This document shows positions 11,870-23,700 of a stretch of DNA of 64,000 bases, piece by piece. Within the stretch, counting starts at the first letter, position 1, and each line of letters opens with the position of its first letter. Position numbers and translations under genes: made by a program. This stretch comes from Xestospongia muta (taxonomy: Eukaryota > Porifera > Demospongiae > Haplosclerida > Petrosiidae). The notes under the pieces are model-generated. The model did not search any database and was not told the origin of the DNA. It saw nothing but the letters and a program-made list of their open reading frames with translations. Location of the stretch: positions 6,024,118 to 6,088,117 of the forward strand of contig OY848917.1 in the NCBI GenBank assembly GCA_963693285.1, read 5' to 3'.

Positions 11870-12612
11870 GATTGCTGAGTTAAAAGTAAAACCTGCGTCA
11901 ATGACCAAGGAACTCGCTTGCCTTAATGATGTTGTCACACAGAAGGACTCACGTGCAATAGTCAGTGATGTTGACGATATTCACAGTTCTAGCACCATCA
12001 ATGATCATGTTGAGTCTTCCATCCACTAATACCAGCCCACTTCCACCAACAAAAAACCAAATCTCATCTTTTTTGGAATCCCACAACGAAAGGATGGAGC
12101 ATGACTATAAAGCCATATTTACCAGCATTGAACCTGTAGTTGGCAATGCCATTTGCACTCCAATATTCGAGACTGCATATACTTAGGCAAGTATAAAGGT
12201 TCCAATCTACGCCCCTGTCCTATTTTGTTAGTTTTAATAGTAACAAAGTCATACCTCTATACTTTGGAACAGTTGTCAACTACCCTCTACTATTTCTGTT
12301 AAGTGTGACTTGTCTAAAGAAGAAAGACGATGCAAATCATTCTTCATTAGAGAAGAGGGAATATCTAGGAGTGCCATCAGATACAAGGGGAAATCACTGT
12401 ATGTTAACGATAGACTATATGGGAAGTAGGAGTTGATAGCTTTGTCATTTCTCTTTCAATTGTGAATTAGCATCTTCCCTAGTGTCTCTGTCCTCTAATA
12501 GTGCAAAAGTCCTCCCCTTTCAAATACTACTCCTGTGTATAATCATTTACCTCACACTGATTCTCCCATAAATGAGTCTCCCCCAACACACATCCCAGGC
12601 TGCTGTCAATAA

Positions 12613-13071
12613 TTGACTTTGTCCTTCCTCAATGCTCGTAGCCTGACAAACAAATTTGATTCTCTTCAGTCTCTAGTGTATTCTTCTTGCCCTTCTGTCC
12701 TTGCTGTAGCAGAAACCTGGCTATTAGACTTATACTTCAACAATGAGTTTTTACCTAGTGGTTACTCCATCTTACAGAAAGATTGCCCTTCCCGAGGTGG
12801 CAGAGTTCTGATTGCAACAGCCTTTCATATTCCTTCATATTTATTGTACTCTCAATCGGACCCTGACATCCTCACAGTTAAATTATATTTACCTTTCCCA
12901 GTTATCTCTGTGTTATATACATTCCTCCCTCATCTAGTGATAGCTCCTGGTCATCTCTGTTGGACTACCTTACTCACCCTTTCACCTCTGTTGATCTCCA
13001 TGTTGTTGTTAGCGACTTCAATTGCCCACATATCTACTGGGCACTCCTCTACTCACGACTTTGTGATCTAG
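12613..13071 (+). pseudogene. LINE endonuclease N-terminal part
   Basis: SFLNARSLTNKFDSLQSLV and the catalytic-type ETWL motif mark an APE-like endonuclease (the LNARS..NK start and AETWL are typical). The later catalytic H/D region (SDFNCPH) appears only after a frame change around 13010-13030. No intact enzyme remains. Confidence 0.75.
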
Positions 13072-13671
13072 TATTTGACCTTAACCTCTATCAGTGTGTA
13101 GACCAACCAACACACTTCAAAAGGTAACATATTGGATCTGATTATTACTAATTCAATAGATAGGATCTCTGGTGTTACTGTTCATTAGTAACCTTTTTCT
13201 TCCTCTGATTACCTACCTATCTCCTTTTCTTTACTGGATATCAACCTATCTCCTTTTCTTTACTGGATATCAAGACTTACACTTCTCCTCAACCTCGCCC
13301 ACACAATTTTTTCAACTATGCGAAGGCAGATTATCATGGTATGTGTGATCTCCTTCGGGACTGGGATTTTAGTATCTGTTTTGACTCTTTGGATGTTGAG
13401 GTTACGCCCATCTCTAAATGTGTTCCCTTTGTCACAACTTCTCGTCGACACTCACACCTTCCCAAGTGGTTTGATAGTAACATCTGTCACAACCTAAAAC
13501 ATATAATCCATCTCCTCACAGTCGCAAGAAATTCTCTGATCTTGAATCTGTACTCAAGGATAAAATTACTAAGGCCAAGTCCGCTTATGAATCTAATCTC
13601 ATTCTCAACTATATTAAAAAGAAACCATCTACACTGTATGCCCACATTAAGACTGTTATAGACAAGTCTTC

Positions 13672-13962
13672 TTGGGCCAAACCCTAGCAATAACTGATGA
13701 AGAGAAAGCTAATCTTTTTAATGAATATTTTTTCTTGGTTGATTCCCATAGCTCATCTTATCCCTCTATTCCCCCTACCTCCACTATTCCCTTGTTGTTC
13801 CCTTCCCTTGTGATTGACTTTTCTCCCTCTAATGTATACTGTGCTCTATCTGGCTTAGACCCTTTTAAGACCAAGGGAGCTGATGGTATAGGCCCTCAGA
13901 TCCTTAAATACTGCACTCTAGCTTTCAGAATGGCGTCTTCACTGTATTTCACCAATCTATAA
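13672..13962 (+). pseudogene. LINE reverse transcriptase N-terminal remnant
   Basis: The frame reads EEKANLFNEYF, then DPFKTKGADGIGPQILKYC. This is the linker plus the first RT block of CR1-like elements. The remainder of the palm is scattered in other frames to about 14220. Confidence 0.75.
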
Positions 13963-14789
13963 ATCAGGGGACAAAGCTATGGCGTCAAACTACAGGCCCG
14001 TCTCTCTTCTCTGGAAGATCTTATCTATGACAGAATCACACTGTGGTTTGGTTTTATTCATGGAAGATCAATTTTCTTAAACGATACCCTCACAAATATA
14101 GACAACAGGGCATACTTGTCCTCAAGATTCCAATGCATTGCTATTAATGGGATTCATTTTGAGTTACATCCTGTCACCTATCCTTGGTCCACTACTGTTC
14201 CGTGTATTCATTAATGACATTCCTTTCCTTGAAAAAGCTATCAAGATACTAAATGCTTTTCTATCCAATATCTCTTTCAACAAGGTCAAATCATTTCTTC
14301 TCCACTTTACTCTCAATTCATCTCCTATCCCAATTAATTACTTCATTGATGGTCAGCAAGTTTAAGTTGTGCTAATATATGTAGATAACTCTAAATTTCT
14401 TTAGTCCGTTCTCAACTAACTTATTACTGTCCAGTTTGGCATCCACACTTAATAAAGGACATTTTATTGCTGAAGATTATGATATATCACTCTTTCTTGT
14501 AATAAGCTAAACACAGGTTCTCCCGAACTAATCCCTCAAGACATTTTACTTCTCTCGTCTTCCCTGCATTTGGAACTCATTACTGTCTTTAGACCTTATT
14601 AACCTCTCTCTTCCTCATGCGGTTGCATCACTTCAGGTCCCATTTCATCTTTAATTTTGATAGCTCAGACCCTTTTCATACCTATTCATGTGCCTTTGCA
14701 GCAATCGTATTTTGTCTTCTTCTCATTTCTAAATCTTCCATTAAATCTGTTACATATAACTTGGGGGCCAGTGTTTTTACTGGCTTACC

Positions 14790-15036
14790 ATCAGCTCTAC
14801 ACATTGAGCCACAACTACTACCTCGGAGAAGGAAAGCTCATTTGAAGAAGGCAGTGGTACAACTGAGTTTCCTTTATCTGTTGAAGATGAATATTGTCAT
14901 GAAGTATTTTGAAGCAATTGATCTCTTTGTGATGAGCATTCATAATATACTTGACCAAAAAGGCTTCCAAACATGTACAGGGCAGTGTTTCAAAGAAGAA
15001 TCAGATTCAGTGTGTTCTTTCTTTTTTTGATGACTT
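14790..15036 (+). pseudogene. hAT transposase C-terminal piece, resumed after the LINE
   Basis: TEFPLSVEDEYCHEVF in one frame and KYFEAIDLFVMSIHNIL, then DQKGFQ, in the next match the segment that follows the catalytic part in ZNF862-like transposases. A one-base shift separates them. It is abruptly replaced by the BEL LTR at 15037. Confidence 0.65.
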
Positions 15037-15172
15037 TGATATAGATCTCATGTGCAACATATATTCCGAAAATACTCAGTTTACTTATTATTAGAAAAAA
15101 CATTTATATAGTCATGACAGGTTTATCTGGGCTGGTTAGTTGTCTGTCTGGATCCGAAAAGGAGCTTGTACA
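15037..15172 (+). repeat. BEL element 5' LTR
   Basis: Shares GATCTCATGT, ATATATTCCGAAAATACTCA and GTCTGTCTGGATCCGAAAAG with the 3' LTR, with a few substitutions. It ends TTGTACA. Confidence 0.88.
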
Positions 15173-15312
15173 ATATTTGATCCACCGAACCGGATTCGTA
15201 TCCACCACAGTTAGTTATCTCCCATTGACTATAGCCCCTTTTCGAAACTCGTTTGGATAATTATTCCGTCTACCTTGTGACTCAGCCGCAACAGTTGCCT
15301 GTCAACTATCAG

Positions 15313-16340
15313 TATGTCGGAACTTGAAAAAAGGATTTCTCCACTACCGAAGAAGAGAGGTGTTACACATTCCTCAATCACCCGTGCTAAGACTTGCTTG
15401 AGAGATCTGGAAGCCAAGACAAACAGAATGGATACGCAAGACCATGCCCAGCGCAAGTTGCATTGATTGAACTTATCAATGATGAAGAAACTCTCGAGAA
15501 GGAGCAAGAAAATCTAGATTAACACGACAACGAAATCGCTGAATTAGTTGTGTCTTATAAGCAATTGTTGTCTGTCTGTGCAGTGTCCTTGGATGTGGAT
15601 GATCAAAACACTATTTCTCGTAAGATGAAACATCTACACAAGGATTTGTCTATAGTGAAAGACTCTATCATTAAGCATCCTGATTTGTATGTGTTGCATC
15701 AGCATGAAGAAGATTTGCGTGATTACAAGGAAGAACTTAGTGATGTTAGAAACGACTTACTATCCTTGGAATTAAAGGAAGAAGACGAACTGAGCGTCCA
15801 GTTGTCTGCGTTGGAACACACTATGTTTGATTGCTGCCTTGAGGTACGCAAATAAATAAGTGATAGTGATCATGATGCTCCCAGGAATAGTAAGGGAGTG
15901 AAACTACTGAAATTAAAATACATTTGATGGTAATATTATTCACTGGAAATCATTCTGGGAACAGTTTTGCAGCACTCTTTGAAAGATGGCTCAGCTAAGG
16001 ATACTATCAAAGGTCTGTCTCATTCAGGGGATCATTATGTTGAAGCTATTGAGTGTTTGAAGTCACGATACAACAGACGTCGCCTCATACATCAAACTCA
16101 TGTACGCAAGATCCTCGACACTCCTCGCATCGGAAAACACCTACGAGCATTAAAGGCTATGGACTATGACCTATCAAGTCCATTCATCACCTTACTCCTT
16201 GAACTGAAACTAGATTAAACTTCCATGTTTGAGTGGCAAAGACATACACAAACAATTGATGATGTGCCCTATTATCAGGAACTTCTGGACTTTTTAAACC
16301 TATGTGCACAAACATCTGAGACATCTATTTCTGATTTGGC
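15313..16340 (+). pseudogene. BEL gag remnant (coiled-coil N-terminus, DUF1759-like)
   Basis: A start at MSELEKRISPLPKKRGVTHS (15313) leads into a helical, charged region. The open frame 15550-15855 is Leu/Glu/Lys/Asp-rich and coiled-coil-like. FDGNIIHWKSFWEQF near 15930 and LKDGSAKDTIKGLSHSGDHY (15982-16041) are typical of the Pao gag DUF1759 region, with a deletion between them. ALKAMDYDL follows. Several stops and frame changes are present. Confidence 0.8.
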
Positions 16341-16368
16341 TAAATGAGCCGAGAATGATTTTGTTCCT

Positions 16369-17114
16369 ATGAAGAAACATCCAATAGCCAACAAGCCAAC
16401 TACTTCATTTGTTGCCAATACTTCAGAAAAATCAAATTCCAATTGCGTATTATGTAAAACTGAAAACCATCCTTTATACGTCTGTTCAAAATTCAAGACT
16501 CTTCCTCATAGACACATGGTGTCTATCTTGAGAGATAACGACCTGTGTTTGAATTGTCTTAAGCCTGGCCACTTCGTGAGACAGTGCAAATCACTCTACC
16601 GCTGTAGGAAATGCCAAAAACCCCATCACACTTTGTTACATACGATAATAGCACACCCTCGACAGCCCTATCACTTGCTGCCTCAGATATGAAGACCAAC
16701 TCTCTCCTCATGACTTATCGTGTCATTGTGAGCGCTCCAAATGGTCTATACTTGCAGGCCAGAGCCATCCTCGATTCTGCATCATCTGCGTCGTTCTTCT
16801 CTGAGCGACTAGCTTATACCCTACATCTACCGTTTACTCATCATGTAACCAGTATTGTTGCTGGTTTAACATGTGAATCCACTACTCATTCAGTAACTAC
16901 CGTTTCTGTTTCTGCTGTTTCATCGTTAAGTAATCAAATCACTATACCTGCAGTTGTCATACCAAAGGTCACTTATGATCTCTATGTCAACCCTGTTCCA
17001 CGTGATTCCTGTTGGAAACATATCGAGGGAATCCAACTAGCTGACCCTGAATTCGGCAAACCCGGTAGAGTTGATATCCTTTTGGGTGTTGATGTGTTTG
17101 TGAATGTTCTATGA
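16369..17114 (+). pseudogene. BEL gag zinc knuckle and aspartic protease
   Basis: Cys-rich segment CVLCKTENHPLYVCSKF then CLNCLKPGHFVRQCKS and YRCRKCQKPHHTLLH: the Pao-type double knuckle (16440-16660). In the next frame (16611-17114) comes the protease: ARAILDSASSASFFSE (a DSAS in place of the DTGA/DSGS active-site loop), ending in VDILLGVDVF. A frame shift joins the two regions. Confidence 0.82.
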
Positions 17115-18166
17115 CATGACTGGTGGATTGGGCCCTCTGGATCACCTCTTGCTCCTTCAAAGCAAATTCGGATGGGTGTTGGCTGGCAACACTGACCCTA
17201 CCAGTAATCTCACAATTGTAACTCACCTCACTTCAGTTATGACTGGAGATGAGCTGATACTAAAGTTTTGGGAACTTGAAGAAGTTCTGGGCGAATCCCG
17301 GTCTCAAGCAGTTAGGAGATTTCTCTTTTTAGAATGATCATTACATTCTAGGAATTTGGTACTGTCATTGAAGAATATTTTCATTTGGGACATGCAAAAA
17401 TGGTTCCCATTTCGGAATTGCACAAGTCACATCGATTAGTCTACTATTTTCCAATACATGTAGTCACCAAGGAGTCCAGCTCTACAACTAAGATCAGGGC
17501 TTTATTTGATGCGCGTCGGCTAAGTCCTTGACTGGTGTCTCCTTAAATGATACCCTGTTGGTTGGACCCACTGTACATCCTCCTCTTGTTATTGTGTTTC
17601 TGGAAGATGCACAGAAACTACAGCAACAGTACAGGATCTCTTTGCCTGTGGTGGTTTCCTATTACATAATTGGAATTGTATCGAACCTTTTGTGATAGAG
17701 CACCTACCACCTAATTTATGAGATTCTTCATCCTCACAAGACATTCCAGATCACGATCAATTCATCAAAACCTTGGGCATGCAGTGGTATTCTAGTACTG
17801 ACCATTTCTGCTTAACCGTGGCAAAACTACCTTCTGGGGAAAATATCACCAAGCGTGCTCTGATATCTGACGTGGCTAAGACTTATGATGTTTTAAGGGT
17901 GGTTTTCACCAACTATGATCAAGGTTAAGATCCTGTTCCAACAACTCTGGGAATTGAATGTTGGTTGGGACGATACTGTACTTTGAGAGGTCTCTACTCT
18001 TCTGAACTTTTACAACACACCTTGTGGTGGGATGGCCCTGAATGGCTACAAGAGAAGCAACTGAGTGGCCTAAGCAATTTGACAGGCCACAGGTTAGCGT
18101 TCCTGAGGAGGAAAGAGAGGTATGTCATATCGTGATCGAAGATTATCAGGAACCACTGAACGCTAC
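17115..18166 (+). pseudogene. BEL RT/RNase H region, heavily degraded
   Basis: FWELEEVLGESRS (17265-17300) begins the Pao RT N-terminus. KTLGMQWYSSTDHFCLTVAK (17767-17826) and ITKRALISDVAKTYDVL (17846-17896) belong to the segment just after RT. The YxDD-containing palm is absent, so a large deletion occurred. The region is cut at 18166 by the Ty3 LTR. Confidence 0.75.
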
Positions 18167-18322
18167 TGTAGTATATGAATATTTAATAATGTGTGTGGGT
18201 GCATCTTTTTGTTTTCTGAGCATGCTCAGTAGTAGAGCACATGTTTGTCTGTTAAGTCTTTATCTTATTTGTGTTGAGTTATCATTTATAATCACCTATC
18301 TCGGTCAACTACATATATTACA
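18167..18322 (+). repeat. Ty3 5' LTR (156 bp)
   Basis: Begins TGTAGTATATGAATATTTAA, contains GAGCATGCTCAGTAGTAGAG, and ends ATTACA immediately before the primer-binding site. Confidence 0.85.
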
Positions 18323-18334
18323 TTGGCGACGAGG

Positions 18335-19177
18335 ATGTCTACAGTGCCTATTAGTACGTTTGGACGAATAGAACAGTTCGATCCAGAGCTCGAGTCATTT
18401 GCTACCTATGAAGAGAGAATATGATTGTTCTTTGAAGCAAATGATATAGCGGAAGAGAAAAAGGTACCCATTTTTCTAAGTATAATTGGGACAAGAAGCT
18501 ACTCTTTGCTTCGTGATTTGTTACTCCCGGACAAACCGAGAGACAAAGACCTCAAAACACTCATGGAAGTCTTAAAGGCACATTACGAGCCCACACCATC
18601 GGTTATAGTGGAGAGATTTAACTTTTATCGTAGAGACCAGAAGATAGGTGAATCAGTGGAAGAGTTCAAGGCAGAATTAAAGAAGCTGTCTACACATTGC
18701 TCGTTTGGGACTCATCTCGATGATGCGCTCAGAGATAGATTCGTCTGTGGATTGAGAAGTACCATAATTCAGAAGAAATTACTTGCAGAGAAAAATTTAA
18801 CGTTCGCTGGAGCAGTAGAAATTGCTAGTAATATGCAACGTGTGGAAAGTCAGGCACGTACTATGAACAGTTCTGGGGACTCCTGCACAACCCCTAGTAT
18901 TCAGAAAGTGACCCCTCATCATGGGCAACAGTCTTGTATTCATTGTGGAAAGTCTAACCACACTTCAGGTCAGTGTCGTTATAAGGACACACTATGTTTC
19001 AATTGTGGCAAAAGAGGTCACATTAAAGCTGTATGTCGATTTCGGAGGTCAACCCCATTTTCAGGGCAATCCTCGTACTCTAAACCTTTAAGAGGTAGAG
19101 TAGAGAAGACGTCAAGGCAGACAACGTCAAGAAAGAACGAAATGGATAGAAGAAGTCGAGGAAGACACAGGTGTTAA
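18335..19177 (+). pseudogene. Ty3 gag, near-complete
   Basis: ATG at 18335 (MSTVPISTFGRIEQFDPELE), with one in-frame TGA at 18422. The frame then stays open for 250 codons through the capsid-like retrotransposon gag domain (LLRDLLLPDKPRDKDL, NFYRRDQKIGESVEEF). Two CCHC knuckles follow: CIHCGKSNHTSGQC and CFNCGKRGHIKAVC. The tail is basic. The stop makes it a pseudogene or an allele read through. Confidence 0.9.
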
Positions 19178-19193
19178 AACTGAAGAATTCTCA

Positions 19194-19610
19194 ATGTTTG
19201 TACTTCGTAGTCAAGTGTCTCCACCCATCACTGTCGAGTTAATCATAAATGGGAAGGAAATAGAGATAGAAGTTGATACAGGGGCAGCTGTTTCTATAAT
19301 GGGAGAAAAGACTGTTCAGGAGATGTTTCCAGAGGTACAGTTAAAGAAATCAGATATTGTGCTGAAAACGTACACTGCTGAAAGTATGGAGGTTGTTGGT
19401 GAAATTGATGTGGAGGTTGAGTATCAAGATCAATCAGAGAAGTTAGTATTAGTTGTGGTTTCCGGTAATGGACCAACGTTGCTCAGTAGAAACTGGTTAC
19501 AAGTTATTAAACTTAATTGGAATCAAATCCCTCATACCAGATTGGATCAAGTGAAGTGCTTAGACGCTCTCCTAGCTAAATTCTCGGATGTTATTTCAGA
19601 CAAGTTGTAA
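19194..19610 (+). pseudogene. Ty3 aspartic protease
   Basis: The catalytic loop VDTGAAVSIMG is intact and is followed by LLSRNWLQVIKLNW, the usual link to RT. The frame ends at LLAKFSDVISDKL. The spacer normally found before the RT palm is missing, so a deletion lies at the junction. Confidence 0.88.
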
Positions 19611-20313
19611 GGCAAGGCCAGTACCATTCGCGGTGCAACAACAAATTGAAGAGGAATTGAACAGACTTCAGTCTCAAGGAATAATCGAACCAGTGAGTCA
19701 CAGTGAGTGGGCAACTCCAGTAGTTCCGGTTCCTAAGAAGAATGGAAAATTGAGGTTGTGTGGTGATTTTAAAGTTACTCTGAATCCAGTTCTTGATGTC
19801 GATAAATACCCACTTCCTCGTATTGATGATCTACTCGCTACTCTGTCAGGTGGTAAAAAGTTCACCAAAATCAATTTAGCTCATGCATATCAACAGATGT
19901 TACTCGATGACCAGTCAAAAGAATTGGTTACAATCAACATGCACAAAGGCTTGTATAGATACACTAGATTACCGTTTGGGGTAGCTTCAGCGCCGGCAAT
20001 GTTCCAGAGGACCATGGACGTTATCCTCCAAGGAATCCCTCGAGTTATATGTTATATCGATGATATTTTAATTACAGGTGCTAATGAGGAAGAGCACTAC
20101 CAAAACCTTGAAGAAGTATTTAGAAGACTTCAATACAATGGAGTTACTGTAAGTAAAAGTAAATGTAACTTTTTATGTGACTCTGTCGAGTATTTGGGAT
20201 ATCGAATTAGCAGTGAAGGTTTGCATGCCACTGAAGACAAGTTAAAAGCCATATTGGATGCACCAAAGCCTACAACAATTAAGATCCTTTTTGGGACTTG
20301 TACACTATTATAG
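19588..20313 (+). pseudogene. Ty3 reverse transcriptase
   Basis: RT blocks are in order: RPVPFAVQQQIEEELNRL, SEWATPVVPVPKKNGKLRLC, KYPLPRIDDLLATLSGGKKF, KINLAHAYQQM, YTRLPFGVASAPAMFQR and CYIDDILITG. The YIDD box is intact. Motif A, however, reads KINL where the family has KIDL: the first catalytic Asp is Asn. The frame stops at about 20313 in the connection to RNase H. Confidence 0.9.
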
Positions 20314-20364
20314 TAAATTTATCCCCAACCTAGCCTCATTACTAGCATTAACCAGTACACTATG

Positions 20365-21272
20365 ACCCTTGTCTACCAATAAAGCTTACTACAGATGCCT
20401 CCTCCTATGGACTAGGTGCAGTTATATCACATGTATACCCTGATAATTCTGAACGACCTATAGCATTTGCATCTAGAACCTTATCTACAGCAGAGCGAAA
20501 CTATGCCCAAATTGAAAAAGAAGCTTTATCATTAGTGTTTGGTGTTCGCAAATTCAATCAATATCTATATGCTAGAAAATTTACCCTAGTTACAGATCAT
20601 AAGCCGTTAACATCTATATTGTGTCCAAAAACTGGTATCCCACCTTTAGCAGCTGCTAGACTACAGCAATGGGCTATATTGTTATCAGCATATCAATACG
20701 ACATAGTTTATCGTGACACTAAGTCTCATGCCAACGCTGATGCTCTATCAAGATTACCACTTCATTGTTTAGAAGAGCATACTAGTTGCGTAGGAGCCTC
20801 ATACATATTTAATATGACTCAAATTGAGAGCCTACCTATAACATCATCTCAGTTAGAGAATGCTACACGATATGATCCTATTCTTGGTAAAGTGTTACAC
20901 TATACTCGTTATGGATGGCCTGATATAGTCCCTTCTGAATTACAACCCTATTTCAACAGACGCAATGAATTAACCATCGAATCTAATTGTATTCTTTGGG
21001 GTATCAGAGTAGTAATACCAAACAAGTTTCATAAGAAAGTATTGAATGAGTTACATGAAAGCCATATGGGCATTTGTAAAATGAAATCTCTTGCTCGTAG
21101 TCATGTTTGGTGGCCAGCAATAGATCGAGAAATCGAATCTCTTATTAAATCATGTGAATACACCAGTCCCTGCACCATTACATCCATGGGCATGGCCCCA
21201 AAGACCTTGGCAGCATATCCACATAGATTTTGCAGGTCCAATATTTGGCTAGACATATCTCTTGATCATTGA
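20365..21272 (+). pseudogene. Ty3 RNase H and integrase N-terminus
   Basis: RNase H starts with LTTDASSYGLGAVISHVYPD (near 20377) and runs on in a second frame (20535-21272) with AERNYAQIEKEALSLVFGVR, VTDHKPLTSIL and HANADALSRLP. The integrase zinc-binding part follows (ELHESHMGICKMKSLARSHV then WWPAIDREIE). The next segment is shifted in frame around the first integrase Asp (HIHIDFAGP, near 21216-21242). Confidence 0.88.
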
Positions 21273-22158
21273 CGCTCATTCTAAATGGCCTGAGATATGG
21301 GAAGTATCGCCAATGTCAAGTTTTAAGACTATTGAAATTTTGCGCCATGTATTTTCAGTGTTTGGATTACCTGAACAAATAGTATCGGATAATGGGCCTC
21401 AATTTATTTCTAGTAAATTCTCGAAAAAGAATGGCATTAAACACATACACTCAGCTCCTTATCATCCCTCAACAAATGGAGCTATCGAAAGATTTGTTCA
21501 AACATTTAAAAGAGCATTAAAGTCAGGACGAAAGGAAGGAAGACAGACATTTCAGATTATCTCAAATTTCTTGTTAAAGTATAGATCTACTCCTCATAGT
21601 GTCACTGGAGTGTCTCCATGTTCTTTAATGTTAAAAAGAGAAGTAAGGACAGTGTTATCTCTTTTAAGACCAACTCAAGATCAAAAAGTTGCTAGTCGAC
21701 AAGCTGATCAAAAAGCTAACCATGACAAGTCAAGCAGGTTAAGAACCTTTACTATTGGTCAAGAAGTAATGGTCAGAAGTTATCGTAATAAAGAGGAGAA
21801 ATGGGTCTCAGGTATAATTGTTAGTAAAAGTGGAAATCTTACTTATCTAGTGGAACTGTCGGATGGAACACAATGTAAAATGCACATTGACCAACTATCT
21901 AGTAGAGAAGTAGTTAATGTACAAGAAGAGTCTATTGATACGTATGATTTTACTACCACTCAAAGTGATGATACACCACAAGATGGCAATAGTGATAGTA
22001 ATTTACCTAGTTCTGAGAACAACCCAAATGAAACTAACACAAGTGAAAATTTGTCAAGTATTCCTACCGATAATGATACACCCAATAATGTTCGTTCTTC
22101 TCCATATCCTCAACGAAATCGTAGACCTCCCGTGAGGTATTCAGAACAGTATTGGTAA
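21262..22158 (+). pseudogene. Ty3 integrase core and C-terminus
   Basis: A long frame holds the second and third catalytic acids (QIVSDNGPQF and STNGAIERFVQTFK). A GPY/F-like DNA-binding tail (VSGIIVSKSGNLTYLVEL) and an acidic, Asn/Thr-rich end with RNRRPPVRYSEQYW follow. The first Asp is in another frame upstream. The 298-codon open length shows the insertion is fairly young. Confidence 0.9.
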
Positions 22159-22225
22159 CATGTATTGTATGGTTGATTATTTTTTGTTGTTATGTCTTAA
22201 TTTGTTTTGTGTAGGTGGGGAGGAA

Positions 22226-22302
22226 TGTAGTATATGAATATTTAATAATGTGTGTGGGTGCATCTTTTTGTTTTCTGAGCATGCTCAGTAGTAGAGCACA
22301 TG
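22226..22302 (+). repeat. Ty3 3' LTR, truncated to 77 bp
   Basis: Identical over its length, as far as I can read, to 18167-18243. It then switches abruptly to BEL sequence after GAGCACATG. The missing 3' 79 bp point to a deletion at the right junction. Confidence 0.85.
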
Positions 22303-23700
22303 AGTAGGAACAATTGCAGTACAAAGGTGAATGATAACTTGACCAATAACTTGACCAACCAGTCTCCATCACTATTTGTTGGTGAGTTGACATCTGCTGA
22401 AAACTATTGGGTGTCAATTATTCAGAAAGACCACTTCAGTAAAGAAGTCACGTAGGTTACCTAATAATAGTTGTCTGATACCTCTTCATCCATTTTTAGA
22501 TCCAGCAGGCCTACTGCATGTAAGTGGCTGAGAGCAAAACTCTAAATTGTCTTATGCAAATATGCACCCAATCATACTACAAGGAAAACACGCTATAACC
22601 TGTGCCTGTTGCATCCTGGTCCTGTATTATTGTCGTCATCTTTGTGACGTTGTTTTCACATTGTTGGGGGACGGAAAATAGTTCAAACTGTCACCCAAGG
22701 TTGTATTGTCTGCAGACGTCAATCTGCCAGACCTACTCTGCAGATAATGGATAGACTACCAGTTGAAAGAGTAACCCCTGGACCAATATTTGATAAGGTT
22801 GGTGTGGACTTTTCTGGTCCACTAGTAGTCAAGTATGGTCATGTCTGAAGACCTACGCTTACCAAAGCCTATGTTTGTGTGTTTGTATCTCTTTCTGTCA
22901 AAGCTGTTCATTTGGAACCAGTCACTGGCTTGACAAGTGACACCTTCATAGTGTGTTTTAGGCGTTTTGTCTCTCGCAGGTGGAAACCAAGTTTGATTCT
23001 TAGTGACCATGGAACAAATTTTGTGGGAGCTAAAAGGGAGCTTCAAGAATTTGTGAAATTTTTAGAAGAGCAGAAGACCCAAAAGGCAATATCAGAATTT
23101 AGCTTAACACAGAAGATTCAATGGCATTTTATTCCTGAGTGTGCTCCATATTTCAGAGGTTTGTGGGAGGCTGCTGTAAAAAGCTTTAAGATTCATCTAC
23201 GAAAGGTTGCGATGAATGTGAAGCTCACCTTTGAAGAACTTGCCACCCACTCTTTGACACAAATTGAGGCTGTATTAAACAGCAGACCTTTAGTACCTTT
23301 ACCTTCTGATGATGATGGAATTGAAGCCTTATCACCCGGTCATTTTCTAATTGGTTGACCGCTAGAATCTATTCCTGACCCCTCATCCTCGTATGGTTCC
23401 CTATCAATCCTAAGACGTTGGCACTTCGTTCAAGCTCTGGTGTGTCACTTTTGGAAGAGGTGGTCCACTGAATACCTTGTGGCCCTCAGGAAATGCAATA
23501 AATGCCATAGTAGACACAGAAACGTTTGCATCGGGGACATTGTAGCTGTGTGGGAAGACAATTTGATTCCATCTAAATGGCCTTTGGCATGAGTAACTCA
23601 AGTTCATGTTGGCCCAGATGGTGTAATACGAGTCGTGGTTATCAAGACCGCCCAAGGTACACATACCAGGCCCGTTAACAGGTTGAGGTGCTGGTGCCTA
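22303..23700 (+). pseudogene. BEL integrase and C-terminal (DUF5641-like) region
   Basis: ELTSAENYWVSIIQKDHFSK (22386-22445) precedes the zinc-binding part (CIVCRRQSARPTLQIMDRLP). The integrase core gives VGVDFSGPL, then VSLSVKAVHLEPVTGL, LILSDHGTNFVGAKREL and FRGLWEAAVKSFK: D, D and E are all visible, but stops break the first block. PGHFLIG and VWEDNLIPSKWPLA, then THTRPVNRL, complete the Pao C-terminus. The open frame is 22879-23358. Confidence 0.9.

Larger units (their letters stand above)
11600..14780 (+). mobile_element. Non-LTR retrotransposon (PHD finger, APE-type endonuclease, RT), decayed
   Basis: In order: an ORF1-like frame with a PHD finger (11609-11869), an apurinic-type endonuclease N-terminus (LSFLNARSLTNKFDSL, LAVAETWL; 12613-13071), linker pieces, RT motif FKTKGADGIGPQILKYC (13862-13922), RT palm remnants near 13980-14220 (YRPVSLL, GPLLFRVFINDIP), and a C-terminal tail ending near SLPHAV and SSDPFHT (14600-14700). 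The order fits CR1/L2/Jockey-type LINEs. Many stops and internal deletions are present, and the YADD box is missing. It sits inside the hAT transposase. A 5' truncation or the insertion junction lies near 11600. Confidence 0.8.
10303..15036 (+). mobile_element. ZNF862/DUF4371-type hAT transposon, split by a LINE and then by a BEL element
   Basis: The left end CAGGGCCATAGCCACC (10303) resembles termini of this hAT group. N-terminal TTF-like finger: FPKQSFGKG, then WFKSWPFLHYDKCQGVVFSC (10540-10690). Catalytic region: FIAVMVDESTDKSNKEQL, then FVGLYYL (10975-11250). After a 4-base insertion that shifts the frame at RGQ|CYDGCS comes HCYGHALNLAVSDT (11240-11482). A LINE interrupts at about 11600. 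The hAT reading resumes after 14780 with LPRRRK, TEFPLSVEDEYCHEVF and YFEAIDLF...ILDQKGF. The element is cut again at 15037 by the BEL LTR. No right terminus was found. It is dead: frames are broken in several places. Confidence 0.8.
18167..22302 (+). mobile_element. Ty3/Gypsy retrotransposon inserted in the BEL element
   Basis: The 5' LTR (18167-18322) is followed directly by TTGGCGACGAGGATG, a common Ty3 primer-binding/gag-start arrangement. Order: gag with zinc knuckles, protease, RT, RNase H, integrase, acidic tail, then a purine tract (GTGGGGAGGAA) and the 3' LTR at 22226. The 3' LTR keeps only its first 77 bp. Coding frames are long but broken in several places. This is the youngest layer of the nested stack. 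Confidence 0.9.
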
